From contig JAMWET010004109.1 in NCBI GenBank assembly GCA_024036415.1, positions 1 to 64,000 on the forward strand: a DNA stretch of 64,000 bases, given 5' to 3'. Below the pieces are notes generated by a model, which had not been told where the DNA came from, searched no databases, and worked only from the letters and a program-made list of their open reading frames with translations. Made by a program: the position numbers and the translations under genes. Source of the stretch: Prochilodus magdalenae (lineage: Eukaryota; Chordata; Actinopteri; Characiformes; Prochilodontidae). Numbering within the stretch: the stretch's first letter is position 1; each line of letters starts with the position of its first letter. Of this stretch, positions 32,862 through 43,960 are shown in pieces.

Positions 32862-33115
32862 TCATTTAATGTTTTTATTTTTTACATTTATTTATTTATT
32901 TGTTTATTTGTTTATTTATTTAATTAATTAATTTTTTTGTTATTTTTTAATTTTATTTTATTGATGTATGTATTTATTTTATTTATTTAATTTTTATTAA
33001 TAATTTTTATTTATTTCTTTATTTATTTTTTATTTTTATTTTTTTTAATTACTTATTTTTATTTAGTTAGTTATTTATTTCTTTATTTATTTTAATTTGC
33101 ATTTGTATCTGTGCT
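32825..33115. repeat. (TA)n and TTTA-rich low-complexity block
   Basis: (TA)11 at about 32828-32852, then a T-rich TTTATTTATT stretch of about 260 bp. Confidence 0.95.
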
Positions 33116-33119
33116 GTTT

Positions 33120-33169
33120 TTTGTGAAACTGCTACTGGCTGCTAAATTTCCTTCGTGATCAATAAAGTA

Positions 33170-33235
<66 letters not shown>

Positions 33236-33236
33236 G
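33120..33236 (+). repeat. LINE-type 3' tail with (TGTC)n(TATC)n
   Basis: TGCTAAATTTCCTTCGTGATC, AATAAAGTATC, three TGTC units and about 14 TATC units. It is a diverged version of the tails at 18270 and 28679. Confidence 0.75.
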
Positions 33237-34339
33237 ATGGGGCAGAATGACGTGTATGGGGTCATCAAGTTTTGCCAGAGTTCCAGATATTCAGTCCTTC
33301 ATTAATTGTTGGGTAATTGGATGCTTGTAAATTATGATGGGGCGCTGGTGGCTTACTGTCATCGTGCAGGATGCGGGTTGGCTGGAGGAGGGCTGGGCTA
33401 GATATCTATGGCTGGCCTATTAGAAATAAGGCCTCTGTATGATTAGGCATCACGAACACCACACACTAACGCTATATGGACTGGAGGGGGGCTTTTAAAT
33501 CATTCCGCCAAACAGTTTCCAGACAGCGGATTAATGATCCATCTTGTTTATCTGCTGTTATTATGCTCCGCGAGGATGACACATTTCCCTGATTGACGTT
33601 CCCTAATGGAGACTTTCCCACCTTGACAAATGCATATTGTTGTTTTCCCACCGCTCTCTCTCTCTCTCTCTCTCTCCAAGATTCTGACTCCTTATCCATT
33701 CGGTCCCTGATTGTCCGTCTAACTTGCCTACCTGAGCTCTGGCCTGCGTGGCCTGCATGGCGGACAGAGCGGGAGCCTAAGGTTTGCGTGCGTTTGGGTG
33801 CGGTTCTTTCATGTGATGTGCGTTTCTTGCTGATGGAGCGCGGCTCTAATTCAAGGCGCTGTTCTGAGAGCTGACGGAGCTCGGCGCTTCCACTAGCATT
33901 AGGCGCGCCCCGTCTGAGGAAAACCACTGCCGTCCCTGTGATTCCCTCCGTTTGCTTTGAAACTTGGGCCGACAAGGTCACGGCGGCTTCCCCCCGATAT
34001 GAAAACCGCTTCTTTGCTGATGCACGATGTATTAAATGATGGCAGTCCTGCTGTCAGAGCTGTCGGTGCGTGAAGCGATGAGAAATCACATTTACCCGCT
34101 TCCCCTCAAACGTAGCTGATCATCTAAGACGTGTTCGGCGTCTGAAGCGAGCTTTAGATCTTTGGCTTTATGCCGGAGCTACAAAGCTAACGTAGCTAAC
34201 AAACGTATGAAAGCTATTAGCCTGTCAGTTAGCGTTGTGCTAATTTAGCGCTTCACATGTTGGTGAAGTTCAGGGCTCAATATGGCTGCTACTGCGTTTG
34301 CATATGTGGCTTACTGTTCTTCCAGCTTCCAGACACATG
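33237..34339. other. Largely unique DNA with one (TC)n run
   Basis: (TC)n at about 33651-33678. The rest (33240-34340) is balanced and free of recognised elements; no exon recognised. Confidence 0.4.
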
Positions 34340-34800
34340 CCTGCAATAGACGGTTCTTCGAGGGTTCTCTATTAATGGCACTGGTTCTGTTTTGAACCAT
34401 GAGTTCCACACCGAGTCATCTCATGCTTAAATAGCTATTGGCTTGGTGAAATGGTTTCTTTGAACTGATCTAGCTAACAGCTTATAGCTAACAGCCCATC
34501 AGTTAGCATTGTGCTAATGTAACGCTCCACATGTTGACGAAACTCAGGCCCCTATAAAAGACGGTTCTTCGAGGGGTCTTTAGGAGTGCCACTGGTTCTA
34601 TTTGGAACCATGAGTTCTACATAGAATCATCTCAAGCTTAAATGGCTTTTTTTATTTTTTCATGCTTTGAAAATGGTTCTTTAGACTGATAGAGAATATG
34701 TTGTATGTGGTTCTATGTGGCGTAGTTCAATGACATCCCTATTGCAGAAAACCTTTTGGTGCTATAAAGAACCATTTTCAGAATTAAGACCCAGAACCAT
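34340..34800 (+). repeat. Two related degenerate copies of an AGACGGTTCTTCGAGG-type repeat
   Basis: GACGGTTCTTCGAGGG, CACTGGTTCT, GAACCATGAGTTC, AATCATCTCA-GCTTAAAT recur in order starting near 34349 and near 34560. The second copy continues to GCTATAAAGAACCATTTTCAG. The AAGAACC/GGTTCTT inverted motifs are typical of short fish MITEs. No coding content. Confidence 0.6.
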
Positions 34801-34814
34801 AGACAGCACCTACT

Positions 34815-35562
34815 TTAATAAAGATCAACAGGTGGTCCGATCATGGTCCTGTTTGGGGCGTTTATGTTGCCAGGTGCAAGAGACTTAATGACGGCTGTGC
34901 ATGTGACGTAAGCAAGGGCGGCCTTATCTCTGTACCTGACTGACCCAACAGCCACCATTACAGTCATCCAGCGAGCAGTGGTGTCCTCCATGAGTCCTCC
35001 TGTTAGTGCAGCACCATCGGCAGACGGCTGCACCACGCAGGACTACATGCACACAGACCGTTACCACGACTGTCCTTAACACCACGTCACCGTCACCAAA
35101 CACTGCAGTGGTGTCGTACCAGACTGTCGTGGAGTGACTCAGAATGGCAGCGGGTCATCTTCAGTGACGAGTCCCGCTTTAGTCTTGGTGGAGACGCCCA
35201 ACGAATCCGTGTGTGGAGGCACCGTGGTCAGCACCAAGATGAACGGTTCGCTGTCACACGTCCAGAAGACCTGGTGTCCCTCCACCTCCACCCCTACCGC
35301 ACCATCTGCAGGAACTGTGTGAGGATGTTCAAGCTGCATGGGATGGATTATCACAGGACTCCATTAGGAACCTCTACAGCTCCATACCGAGACGTCTGGC
35401 GTGTTGGGTTAGCGAACACGGCGGCCCGACGCCATACTGAGAGACAGACTTCTGTATGTGTAGCTCAATAAATATTGATCATATCAGTCTAAATTTATCA
35501 TCAGTTATTGATCCTGGTAACAGGACAGCACCGCACTCCCACACCTCCTTCTGGGTGCAGCT
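34815..35562 (+). mobile_element. Tc1-like deletion derivative, family A copy 3 (longest)
   Basis: The longest A copy. It keeps extra 5' DNA (34815-35000), then GACGGCTGCACCACGCAGGA, the HTH/linker, and the first catalytic block. SDESRFSLGGDAQRIRVWRH at about 35165-35225 has the catalytic Asp intact. The shared deletion joins this to the C-terminal block (CEDVQAAWDGLSQD-IRNLYSSIPRRLACWVSEHGGPTPY). The 3' terminus ends CCTTCTGGGTGCAG at 35562. AATAAATATTGATCATATCA after the stop is conserved in all copies. Lacks the second Asp and the Glu. Confidence 0.88.
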
Positions 35563-37575
35563 GTTGTTTTGATAATGAGTGTACATGTCAATCTATATGT
35601 GCGGAAGTGTATATGCTAGATTTAAAGGACAGAGCGAGCCTGTATTAAGGTGTGGGTGTGCTGTGGATTGTCCACGGAGATCAGAAACATTGTTTATGTA
35701 TTTGTGCACTTTGTTAGTTTAGTTCTGTAGAATCTCTGTATGTGTTCTAACATGACGTGCGGTACTGCCTTGCCTGAGTGCTCTCTCTCTCCTGTAGCGT
35801 TACCGGATCAAATATGGGAATTGGACAGCTGCATAAACTCTGTTTGATTTGGGGGAGAAATTAGGGCTTATGTTCATTAATGACAGCATCCATTATGAGA
35901 ATTCCCGCTGGTTGTGCTTCTTCTGAAGCTGTTTAGTATTTCCCCCCATCATTATCCGGAATACCGCGTTAAATAAATAAATATCCGCGAGAACATTCCC
36001 GCACAGCGCGGACCAAACTTTGTTTGTTTTGCCTCGGAGCACTGGGTCAATAGACTCCGAGAGCCAGTACAACTTCAAAACAGCTCTCTCGAGTCAGGAG
36101 AAATGCCGGAGCCGTAGCGCACTGGTGCATGTTTGCGAGCAGCTGCAGGAATAGTGCTGACCCGCTCAGGCCGCCCGCGTCTTTGGCCAGGCCTCGGGGG
36201 AGATTGGAGGGGACCTTGTATGAGAGTGCCTCTGTTTGCCAGGGGCAAAAGCAAACAAACCCCCTGACTCCACCGCGAGCAGGAAGAAAAGCATGGAGCA
36301 GAAGCTCCTCCTAAATCAAAGCTCCGGATCTGGGACAAGGACAACAAACACGAGAGGAAATTCGGCCTCTTAGATGAGGTCACTTGAGCGAGTGCCCTCG
36401 CAGACTGGGCTATTTTTCTTGGTTTTCAGTCACGTGGCCCGTCCGCGGATAGTCTAATTTAATAAGTCTCGCAGGCAGAAGGACGTCAGATGTTGGCCGT
36501 AATAACTGGGGGAAGGCAAAAAGGGCTGAGGCTGAATCTTCATGCGTCTCCTACATGGGTCGAGCTGCTCACAGAGCAAAGCTGCATTTGACCTTGGGTA
36601 AAAAAATGTGGCGTGGTGGTTAAATGTGACAAATGGCCACAAGACAGAAGTGACCTACTCTCCCTTTCTGTCCAGCTGGACCAGAGAGTCGCTGTTAGTG
36701 GACTCGCCTCTTCATCCTGGCCTCTATTACTGTTAGCCCTGCAAGACGTGCTTTCAAATTCCATTCGCTGAGCTCTTAACCACATTTGCGCCTTGACTAA
36801 TTATCCGAAGGCAACCCGAATGGACCTTCCCAGCATACAGGTTTCGGTTTACCGGCCAGCAGCCACTTTACTGGGAACAGTTTAGGAGGCTTTACCTTGC
36901 TGGTGTACTGTGGGAGATGTATCCAAGATCCTGGAGATCTCTCCAGAGCAGTATCCATCAACCCTACCCTGTCGTGCTTTCCTGGCTCCCAACACACCCG
37001 ATTTAGCTCATTAACAAGGCCTCAGAGTCGCAGGGTATGTGGTAAATCAGGGAACCCACTGCAACCTCCTGGGCAGGGAACCTCTGGGACCAGGGCTGAG
37101 GAACACTGATCTAGGGAGATTACCATAACATGGCCAAGTACCGCCTACAACTGCAGGACATGTGGACCGACATTCAAAATGACCAATCAGGACCTGGCAA
37201 TTTGACACAGCATATAGAAGGAGGCCTTCTTATTGGAAATGGAGCCACGACAAAAACAGTCCCTCTGGAAACACAGAGGTAAATGATGAGGGTCTGTGGC
37301 TGAGACCACTGTTCCCTTGGCAAAACTCGGAAGACCAGCACCAAACCCAAGACGCAAGCATATGAAGGCGGAAGTGTGGATAGTCTATCAGCATGCAACC
37401 GGCAGACTCCAGACAGGGCGGCCAGGTCTGTGCAGGTTATCAGAATCTCCTATGTGGGAGCTGAGGTTGATCTTTGGCTGACGCATTCAGGGGGGTCTGA
37501 GGGTCTGGACTTTGGGGTGCTCAGTCCATTGTTCTTGACTGAACACCAGCAGAAGCTTCGTTAGGATCTGTGTGG
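35563..37575. other. Two-kilobase stretch without recognised elements
   Basis: No repeats over about 100 bp. 35760-36460 looks unique and balanced; short open frames on both strands have no recognised domain. 36480-37570 is mixed. Confidence 0.4.
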
Positions 37576-37740
37576 GTCTCCTTTTCTCAGTGACGAGCTT
37601 CTTGAACAGCTACACCTCCTTTCAGACCTCCATAAGCATCCACCACAGTGGGAGGAGGATGGACAGAAACACCTGTAGATGTTTTCAGACCTGAAGCTAA
37701 AGAATGGAGCTTGATGTTCTCCTCCCTCTCTCTCTCTCTC
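37575..37740 (-). mobile_element. Tc1-like HTH fragment, same family as 19830-20390
   Basis: The reverse complement reads GAACATCAAGCTCCA, then ACAGGTGTTTCTGTCCATCC, CCCACTGT and GGTCTGAAAGGA. It aligns with the second-HTH region at 19930-20020 and 20140-20230. A CTCTCTCTCTC run lies at about 37726-37740. No terminus or catalytic residue is present. Confidence 0.6.
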
Positions 37741-38558
37741 AATCTGATGGGCACAGCGTTAGTTGGTCTCCCAGGTGGTTGTTAGGAGGACAGTGTTTTC
37801 GACTGTACCATCAAAGCATCAAAGGGAACCAACCAGTGCCAGCTATTTTATGTCTCGGGGAACAGTTTGGTTTTCTCTTGTTTAAGTACAGCAGAAAGAG
37901 AGAGGTGGTGGTGGTGGGGGTGAAGGGAGGGAGGGGTGGCAGGGTTCTGCCAGTGTTTCTGTATTAATTAAAGATGTGTGAGCAGAATGGCAGTGCTGTA
38001 GCCTCATTGTGTCAGCTCCAGCTACACAGCTCTCTGAGACGATGGATACAAGCAGACAGATAGATATTTCTCAGCCTCATTCAGAGCTAAATGTGTACAT
38101 CGATACCTTCATGCATGCAGGTGCCCTCCGCTCAGTTCCTGTCCTGTAAGCCCGGAGAAGAAGTGACCCCGTTTCTCTGAAGGCACAAATGGATACAGTT
38201 GACGGTAATCACTCGCCCCACACTCACATATACAATTTTTTTTGGTTTTGCATTTTCTGCGTCGTTTATTATCCGTTATGTAACGTAGCTGGTTAAGGAA
38301 AACGAATCCCGTGCTGCAGTGGGTGTAGGTGAAGCTATGGAGGGTTAGCTGTGTTGATCCAGGACTGCTGGTTTAGTTCAGGATATAAACTTAGAAAAGA
38401 ACCACACTGCTAACCACATAATGCTAGTTTCTGCTAGCGCCCCCTATGGGAGTCTCGTGGAAAGTAGATTTGGAAGTTATCATACTGAGGAGCAGAACAG
38501 TGGTTCTTTTGGTCAATGCAAAAAATCAGTATCGGTCATCAACCCCAAAAACACTGAC
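37741..38558. other. Intergenic stretch
   Basis: G-rich (GGTGGTGGTGGGGGTGAAGG) at about 37903-37935; otherwise nothing recognised. Confidence 0.35.
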
Positions 38559-39909
38559 CAGTAGTGTTGTACTCGTCAAGACTATGAACTAGAACTAGCC
38601 TTGGTCTTCTCTGTCTTTACCCCATTTGGACTCTCTCTCATCTGGGTTTCCTGGTAGGGTGGACTTGCCGACTCCAATTGAGGCTGAGATGAGTCCGTTG
38701 ACTCTGTTTGAGGAAACCGAATTTATTAAATATCTACAAAATCAGAATAAACAAAATCAGCCCAAGTACAGAACCCCCCACTGCACTGAATTTGCCCACT
38801 TCTCGTCTTGGTCACTGTTGGTCTCAGTCTGCGGTTGGTCTTGGCCACTCCTGGTCTCGTCTTGGCGACTCCTGGTCTCTGCCACTCCCTGTTTCTGAGT
38901 CTTTTTTGCCGGATCTTAGTTATTCCTGGTCTCGGTCTTGTCGTTGTCTCAGTCTCTGCCTTATCTCGGTCTCAACCACTAATGGTCTTAGTCTTATCTT
39001 TGTGTAGGCCATTCCTGGTCTTAGCCTTGTCTTGGTCTCAGTCACATCTGGTCTTGCTCTTGTCATTGTCTTTGCTGCTGCTGGTCCTGGTATTGTCTCG
39101 ATCTCTGCCGCTTTTGGTCTCAGTCTTGTTCTGGTGTATATCACTCGTGATCTTGGCCTTGTCTTGGTCTCAGTCACTCCTGGTCTTGGTCTTGTCTCAG
39201 ACTTGGCTACTCCTGGTCTCAGCCTTGTCTTGGTCTTGGCTGCTTTTGGTCTCAGTCTTGTTCTAGTGTATACCACTCCTGGTCTTGGCCTTGTCTTGGT
39301 CTCAGTCACATTTGTTCTTGCTCTTGTCTCTGTCTTTGCTGCTGCTGGTCCTGGTATTGTCTCGGTCTCAGCTGCTTTTGGTCTCAGTCTTGTTCTGGTG
39401 TATACCACTCGTGATCTTGGCCTTGTGTTGGTCTCAGTTACTCCTGGTCTTGGCCTTGTCTTGGTCTCAGTCACTCCTGGTCTTGGTCTTGTCTCTGTTT
39501 CGGCTGCTCCTTGTCTTGTCTCAGACTTGGCTACTCCTGGTCTCAGCCTTGTCCTGGCCTCGGCCACTTTTGGTCTCAGTCTTGTTCTGGTGTATACCAC
39601 TCGTGGTCTTGGCCTTGTCTTGGTCTCAGTCACTTCTGGTCTCAATCTTGTCTCTCTCAGATGCTCTTGGTCTTGGTTTCAGCTAGTCCATGTTTTGGTC
39701 TCGTCTCTGTCTCCGTCACTTTTGATCTTAGTCTTGTCTTGGTCTAGGCCACTTCTGGTCTCAGTCTGGTCTCTGTCTCGGCTGCTCCTGGTCTTGTCTC
39801 AGTCTTAGCTACTCCTGGTTTAGGTCACTCCTTGTCTCGCTGCCTCAGACTTGGCCACTAAAAGTCTTGGTCTTGATTTAGACTTGGAGTCTTGACTACA
39901 ACATTACTG
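38559..39909. mobile_element. Non-autonomous TIR element carrying a minisatellite
   Basis: Left end CAGTAGTGTTGTACTCGTCA (from 38559) and right end TCTTGACTACAACATTACTG (to 39909) are inverted repeats over about 21-24 bp with few mismatches. The 5' part (38590-38790) is non-repetitive. It is matched by 41060-41240, so it belongs to a dispersed family. The rest is a 33-bp array. The pattern resembles repeats common in teleosts that begin TAGTGTTGTA-TCAAGAC; I do not assign a superfamily. No transposase is encoded. Confidence 0.7.
38805..39865. repeat. 33-bp minisatellite with a 264-bp higher-order repeat
   Basis: Unit GTCTCAGTCACTCCTGGTCT plus TGGCCTTGTCTTG, 33 bp with 30-36 bp variants. TTTGCTGCTGCTGGTCCTGG recurs at about 39071 and 39335, 264 bp apart, which equals eight 33-bp units. 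A third, shorter version of the block follows near 39559. Frames with 11-residue period (LVLVSVTPGLG) are artefacts. Confidence 0.93.
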
Positions 39910-41059
39910 ATTGGTCCATCTTTGGTGGTAAGTTGACAGCAGTGCCCATTGATGTTCTTTGGCCATTCTAAATGGAACCTTTTGAAGTTTATTAAAATCA
40001 TTCCATATATTTTATTGGAAGCTTAAACCAAACATTAACAGACGTATCGGTTTAACAGTGACCCTTGCATTCCAAATCATTGGGAAAGCTTGTTGGGAAT
40101 TCCTGGGGACTGGAATGCCAGGGAACTGATGCCTTGTTATTATTGTTCAATTCAAATCATACACATACAGTTACTGACAGTGCTTATACGAGCAACTACA
40201 GGTAAAACAAGCCAGCTGAAACAATCGTCCAAATCCTTTTATATGGAAATGCAGCATGTAAGTCGAGCCTGATGCATCTGTTTGTTTTGAACCCCTTTCG
40301 GCTGTATAGCATCAAAGTCCTCCACAATTAAGGCCCGAAGCTGAAAAATAGGAATCGCGTGGTACCAGTGCGTGTAGCTGTTTGTTGTCTGTATCTCTTC
40401 CAAGCCTTAGACGGAAGACAGACTCTGCAGCATGCATAATTTAAGATCAGGTCATGCCTCATCGAGCATTCCCCAGAAGTGTGTCGCTTCCATTGCCCGT
40501 GTACAGTATCGCAGGATTTCAAATTTTTTCAGGGAATTCCTCTGAGCGGAATGAACATCTGCCATCACGTTTTGTTCAAAAGAATGCAAATCATCTCTCG
40601 CGCCTTTCCTCCGGAAAACAACGTGCAATATTGATATGAGCTGCTTGTCTTAAGTCCAAAGCCGAGGTTGTGTTGACTTTAGCACGATGCCAGAACCTAC
40701 ATCCGTGACCTACGGCTCAGTGGCTTCTCGCCATTAGTACCACGGACGCGTGCTAGCCGCAGCTGCCGGCCGTATGACAAAGGCCAGGGTGGGCTGAAGG
40801 CGAGGCAGATGCATGGCTGAGGGTCCAGTGAGCTTACTGTGCTCATGACTCATCTCTCCTGACCACGTCACCCATGGGCCAGAGGAACAACACCAGGGGA
40901 GGATTCTGAGTGGACGTGAACGGTGGCATGCCCAGAGACTGAATGGGAGAATTCTGAATTGGATACAGCTTTGAGCTAGAAGGCCTGACCTCCCCCCATT
41001 GATGAGGAACAGAGTGGTGCTGGGCTGCCATTGTTCATCAATTACTGCTCAAGACCGTT
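39910..41059. other. Unique stretch with an octamer-like site
   Basis: 40250-40650 is free of repeats and contains ATGCAAAT near 40584. Candidate conserved non-coding DNA; no exon recognised. Confidence 0.35.
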
Positions 41060-41345
41060 AACTAGCAGCCTGGGTCTTATCTCAGTCTCTACCTCATTTG
41101 GACCACCTCGTCTCGGTCTCCGGGTAAGGTGCCGAGTGGACTTGCCCTTTTCCAAATAAGGTTGAGACGTGTCTGATGCCTCTATTTGAGGTAACTGGAC
41201 TACTAAAGTCCCACCTGCACTGAATTTATCCGCTTTCTGTCTCGGCCTCTCCTGGTCTCAGTCTTGTCTTGGTCCCAGCCAGTCCAATCTTGGCTTTGTC
41301 TAGTCTCTGTCACTCCTGATCTCGGGGTCTTGTCTCTGTCTCAGC
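41060..41345. repeat. Truncated copy of the 38559-39909 element
   Basis: It shares CCTCATTTGGAC-like, GTCTC-GGGT-, GTGGACTTGCC, TATTTGAGG-AAC, CACTGCACTGAATTT-like and then CTCCTGGTCTCAGTCTTGTC with 38610-38830. Only about three minisatellite units are present. It is cut at the right by a family A element. Confidence 0.75.
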
Positions 41346-41734
41346 TACTGAGACAGTCTTTGGAGACGACCAACGAACCCGTGTGTAGGCACCGTGGTCA
41401 GCACCAAGATGAACGGTCTGTTGTCACAGAAGACCTGGTGTCCCTCCACCTCCACCCCTACCGCACCATCTGCAGGAACTGTGTGAGGATGTTCAAGATG
41501 CATGGGATGGATTATCACAGGACACCATTAGGAACCTCTACAGCTCCATACCGAGACGTCTGGCGTGTTGGGTTAGCAAACACGGCGGCCCGACGCCATA
41601 CTGAGAGACAGACTTCTGTATGTGTAGCTCAATAAATATTGATCATATCAGTCTAAATTCATCATCAGTTATTGATCCTGGTCACCTTCATCCTCCTTCC
41701 CAACAGCACCGCACTCCCACACCTCCTTCTGGGA
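41346..41734 (+). mobile_element. Tc1-like deletion derivative, family A copy 4 (5' truncated)
   Basis: It begins inside the first catalytic block, after the Asp (TTTGGAGACGACCAACGAAC). It carries the shared internal deletion with an extra 6-bp loss (GTTGTCACAGAAGACC). The C-terminal block and the 3' terminus to CCTCCTTCTGGG at 41734 follow. It abuts the minisatellite element at 41060-41345. Confidence 0.85.
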
Positions 41735-42775
41735 CATCCACGATATTCTCAAAGTACTTTATCGTGGCCTCATGTATCGCAGAGAAACGCTGCCATATTG
41801 CCGACCCCAATTGACGTCCTCTGTTCAGACTTTCCATGTCTTCAGAATTAGGACATATTTAACATTACAGTCCAGCTGTGCTTGTCATGCTGTGGCTGTT
41901 TAGAATGAATCACCTCAGGACGCGTTACTGCTGTGCCAGTCCTCTAGTCTGGTGACGTCCCGGTATCTGACATGCACTCTGCTCATTGGGTCTCATGTGT
42001 TTACATTCCGCCTGCTTGTAATCTCTACCCGTGTCAGCCGGATCTGTGTCGGTTAAGTAGTGCGCTTTATGAGCTACGAGCTATGAGATTTTGTGCAACT
42101 TCTAGCGAGGCCATCAAATATGCATGAACATCGCTGTCGACTAAACAGGCAGTAATTTGAGTCCATGTCGGGATCCTCGATGGCATGCTCGGCGCTACAG
42201 GCCTGCGCAGTAAACAGCGAGTGCTCAACCCTCCGGTTTGTGAATTTTGTGATTCAGAACTCGGAAATTAGTTTTGCAATTTGCTCATTTCTAAAACCCG
42301 ATTTCGCTGGTAATGCCAAGCACATGAAAGCGTGCAGACGGCCTCGGCATAAATCTTTCAGTGTTTGTTTTAGGAGTTAATCGCCGGGTTTTAGAACTTT
42401 AGTCACGGGTACTGACAACATGAACACCATGGCTACCCAAAACATGCACCTGATACTGACTAGGCTGCATCTTCTCTCATGCCTTTGGGGATGTTCAAAG
42501 TACACGCCAAAGAGCTCAGCCAGTCCTTAGAAGTACAGTTAGCAGCCCAAATCAAACGAAAGCACAGATTCTTGAACTACAGAAGTGCTGTTTTGAAAGG
42601 AGGCTAGTTTGTGTGGTGAGGGTGATTTGGGAACTGTGATTCAGACTCTGTAGTTCTGTTTGGATGTGATTAGTTTACATGGGGAGGTGCGGTAATTGTC
42701 CCTGTTGTTTCTCAATGATTTTGGTCCCATCCGAGTGCACCATGTCCGTCACTTTTACCAACTGTGTGCTCCCAC
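41735..42775. other. Unique stretch
   Basis: 42000-42400 is repeat-free with a short open frame (42165-42380) of no recognisable domain. Nothing else. Confidence 0.4.
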
Positions 42776-42779
42776 ATCA

Positions 42780-43196
42780 GTGTAACTATGTGGTTGAGGT
42801 GGGATTTATTAGATTCAGTCCAGGTAACCGGGGTCAAAACACAGATGGGTGTGACTAAAGACATGTCTGTAAAGTGAAAGCAGAAACAAAACCAGGGTGA
42901 AGAACTACAGACAAAGAAAAACACTACAAAACAAAAGGAACAAGTACAGAAAGGAACCACGGCAAAACTCACGAGGGGAGTAACAGGCTCAGAACGCACA
43001 AAGGTACAACAGGCCGGGCAAACAAAGGGGTCTTAATACACGTCCAAATGGGTAACAGATTGGTCTCAGGTGTGGGAGTGGGCGGAGCTAGGGGGAGCAG
43101 GAAGAGCTGTGCTATGACAAGAAGTAACCAGAGGGGGGCGTTGTGAGACATGAACAGGGACAGGCAGACAGATAGACAGACAGAGATGTGACAATC
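42780..43196 (-). mobile_element. Possible solo LTR or retroelement tail
   Basis: On the minus strand it begins TGTCACATCTCTGTCTGTC. It has GCTCCGCCCACTCCC promoter-like GC boxes, then ATTAAGACCCC as a weak TATA-like stretch. It ends with AATAAATCCCACCTC, a polyadenylation-type signal. This order fits a solo LTR of a fish retrotransposon, but no target-site duplication or second copy was found. It could also be unique DNA. Confidence 0.3.
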
Positions 43197-43429
43197 AGAA
43201 AAGATTCCAGTGCCTTTTACCTTTACCTGGAAAAGGGGCCACTAAAATAACCTCAGGTCATGTTAATCCCAGCTTCTCCTCAACCTTGTCCCACGTATTC
43301 CCTCCTATTACAACAAAGTCTCCAGTCTGTTATAGCCCAACCCTAGACTGGGTCATAAGACATGGCATTCTCTGTGCCCACTCATCCATGTGGAAGGCAC
43401 TCTCAACTGATTCAGATCGCATACCCCTA

Positions 43430-43695
43430 TAGACTCTGACCGTCTTCCCTGGGGCGGATGGGGTCTTCCTGCAAGACAGTGCTACATGTCACATGGCTAG
43501 AAATGTCTAGCATTGGTTGGAAGAGCATAACCAAGACTTGTTTGGCCCCCTACTTCTCCTGACTTGAGCATCTGTGGGACCACCTCGATCATCGTGTTGG
43601 CTCGATGGATCCTCCACCATGCTCCCGCCAGCAGCTGTGGGTTGCACTGCAGTCAGCATGGCTCCAGATACCTGTGAGAACCTACCAGGACCTTA
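43430..43695 (+). mobile_element. Tc1-like transposase fragment, family E, catalytic/C-terminal
   Basis: Plus-strand text DGVFLQDSATCHMARNV carries the second catalytic Asp. After frameshifts a SxxEHLWDHLDHRV-like stretch carries the third acidic residue. MDPPPCSRQQLWVALQSAWL then continues the C-terminus. It is followed without gap by a family D repeat. Several stops and frameshifts make it non-functional. Confidence 0.8.
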
Positions 43696-43696
43696 G

Positions 43697-43960
43697 TGAA
43701 CACTGTGTCCACTCACTGTCCACTCTATTAGGCACTCCTACCTTGCTCGTCCACCTTGTAGATGGACAGTCAGAGACGATAGCTCATCTGCTGCTGCACA
43801 GTGCAGTGTTGGTCATCCTCTAGTCCTTCATCAGTGGTCACAGGACGCTGCCCTATACGACGCTGCCCACAGGACACTGCCCACAGGACGCTGTTGGCTG
43901 GAAAGTTTTGGTTGGTGGACGATTCTCAGTCCAGCTGTGACACTGAGTTTTTTTTTATTT
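43697..43960 (+). repeat. Family D dispersed repeat, 5' half
   Basis: It starts CACTGTCCACTCTATTAGGC and has GATGGACAGTCAGAGACGAT, CTCATCTGCTGCTGCACAG and CACAGGACGCTGCC units. It ends at CCAGCTGTGACACTGAG, followed by a T run. It lacks the 3' half seen in the 5258 and 57632 copies, and shows a longer 5' end than they do. Confidence 0.8.

Noticed and set aside
38808..39808. Hydrophobic Leu/Val/Ser-rich frames that could look like a membrane protein
   Set aside because: They are the 33-bp array inside a TIR element; three overlapping frames on the plus strand are similarly open.
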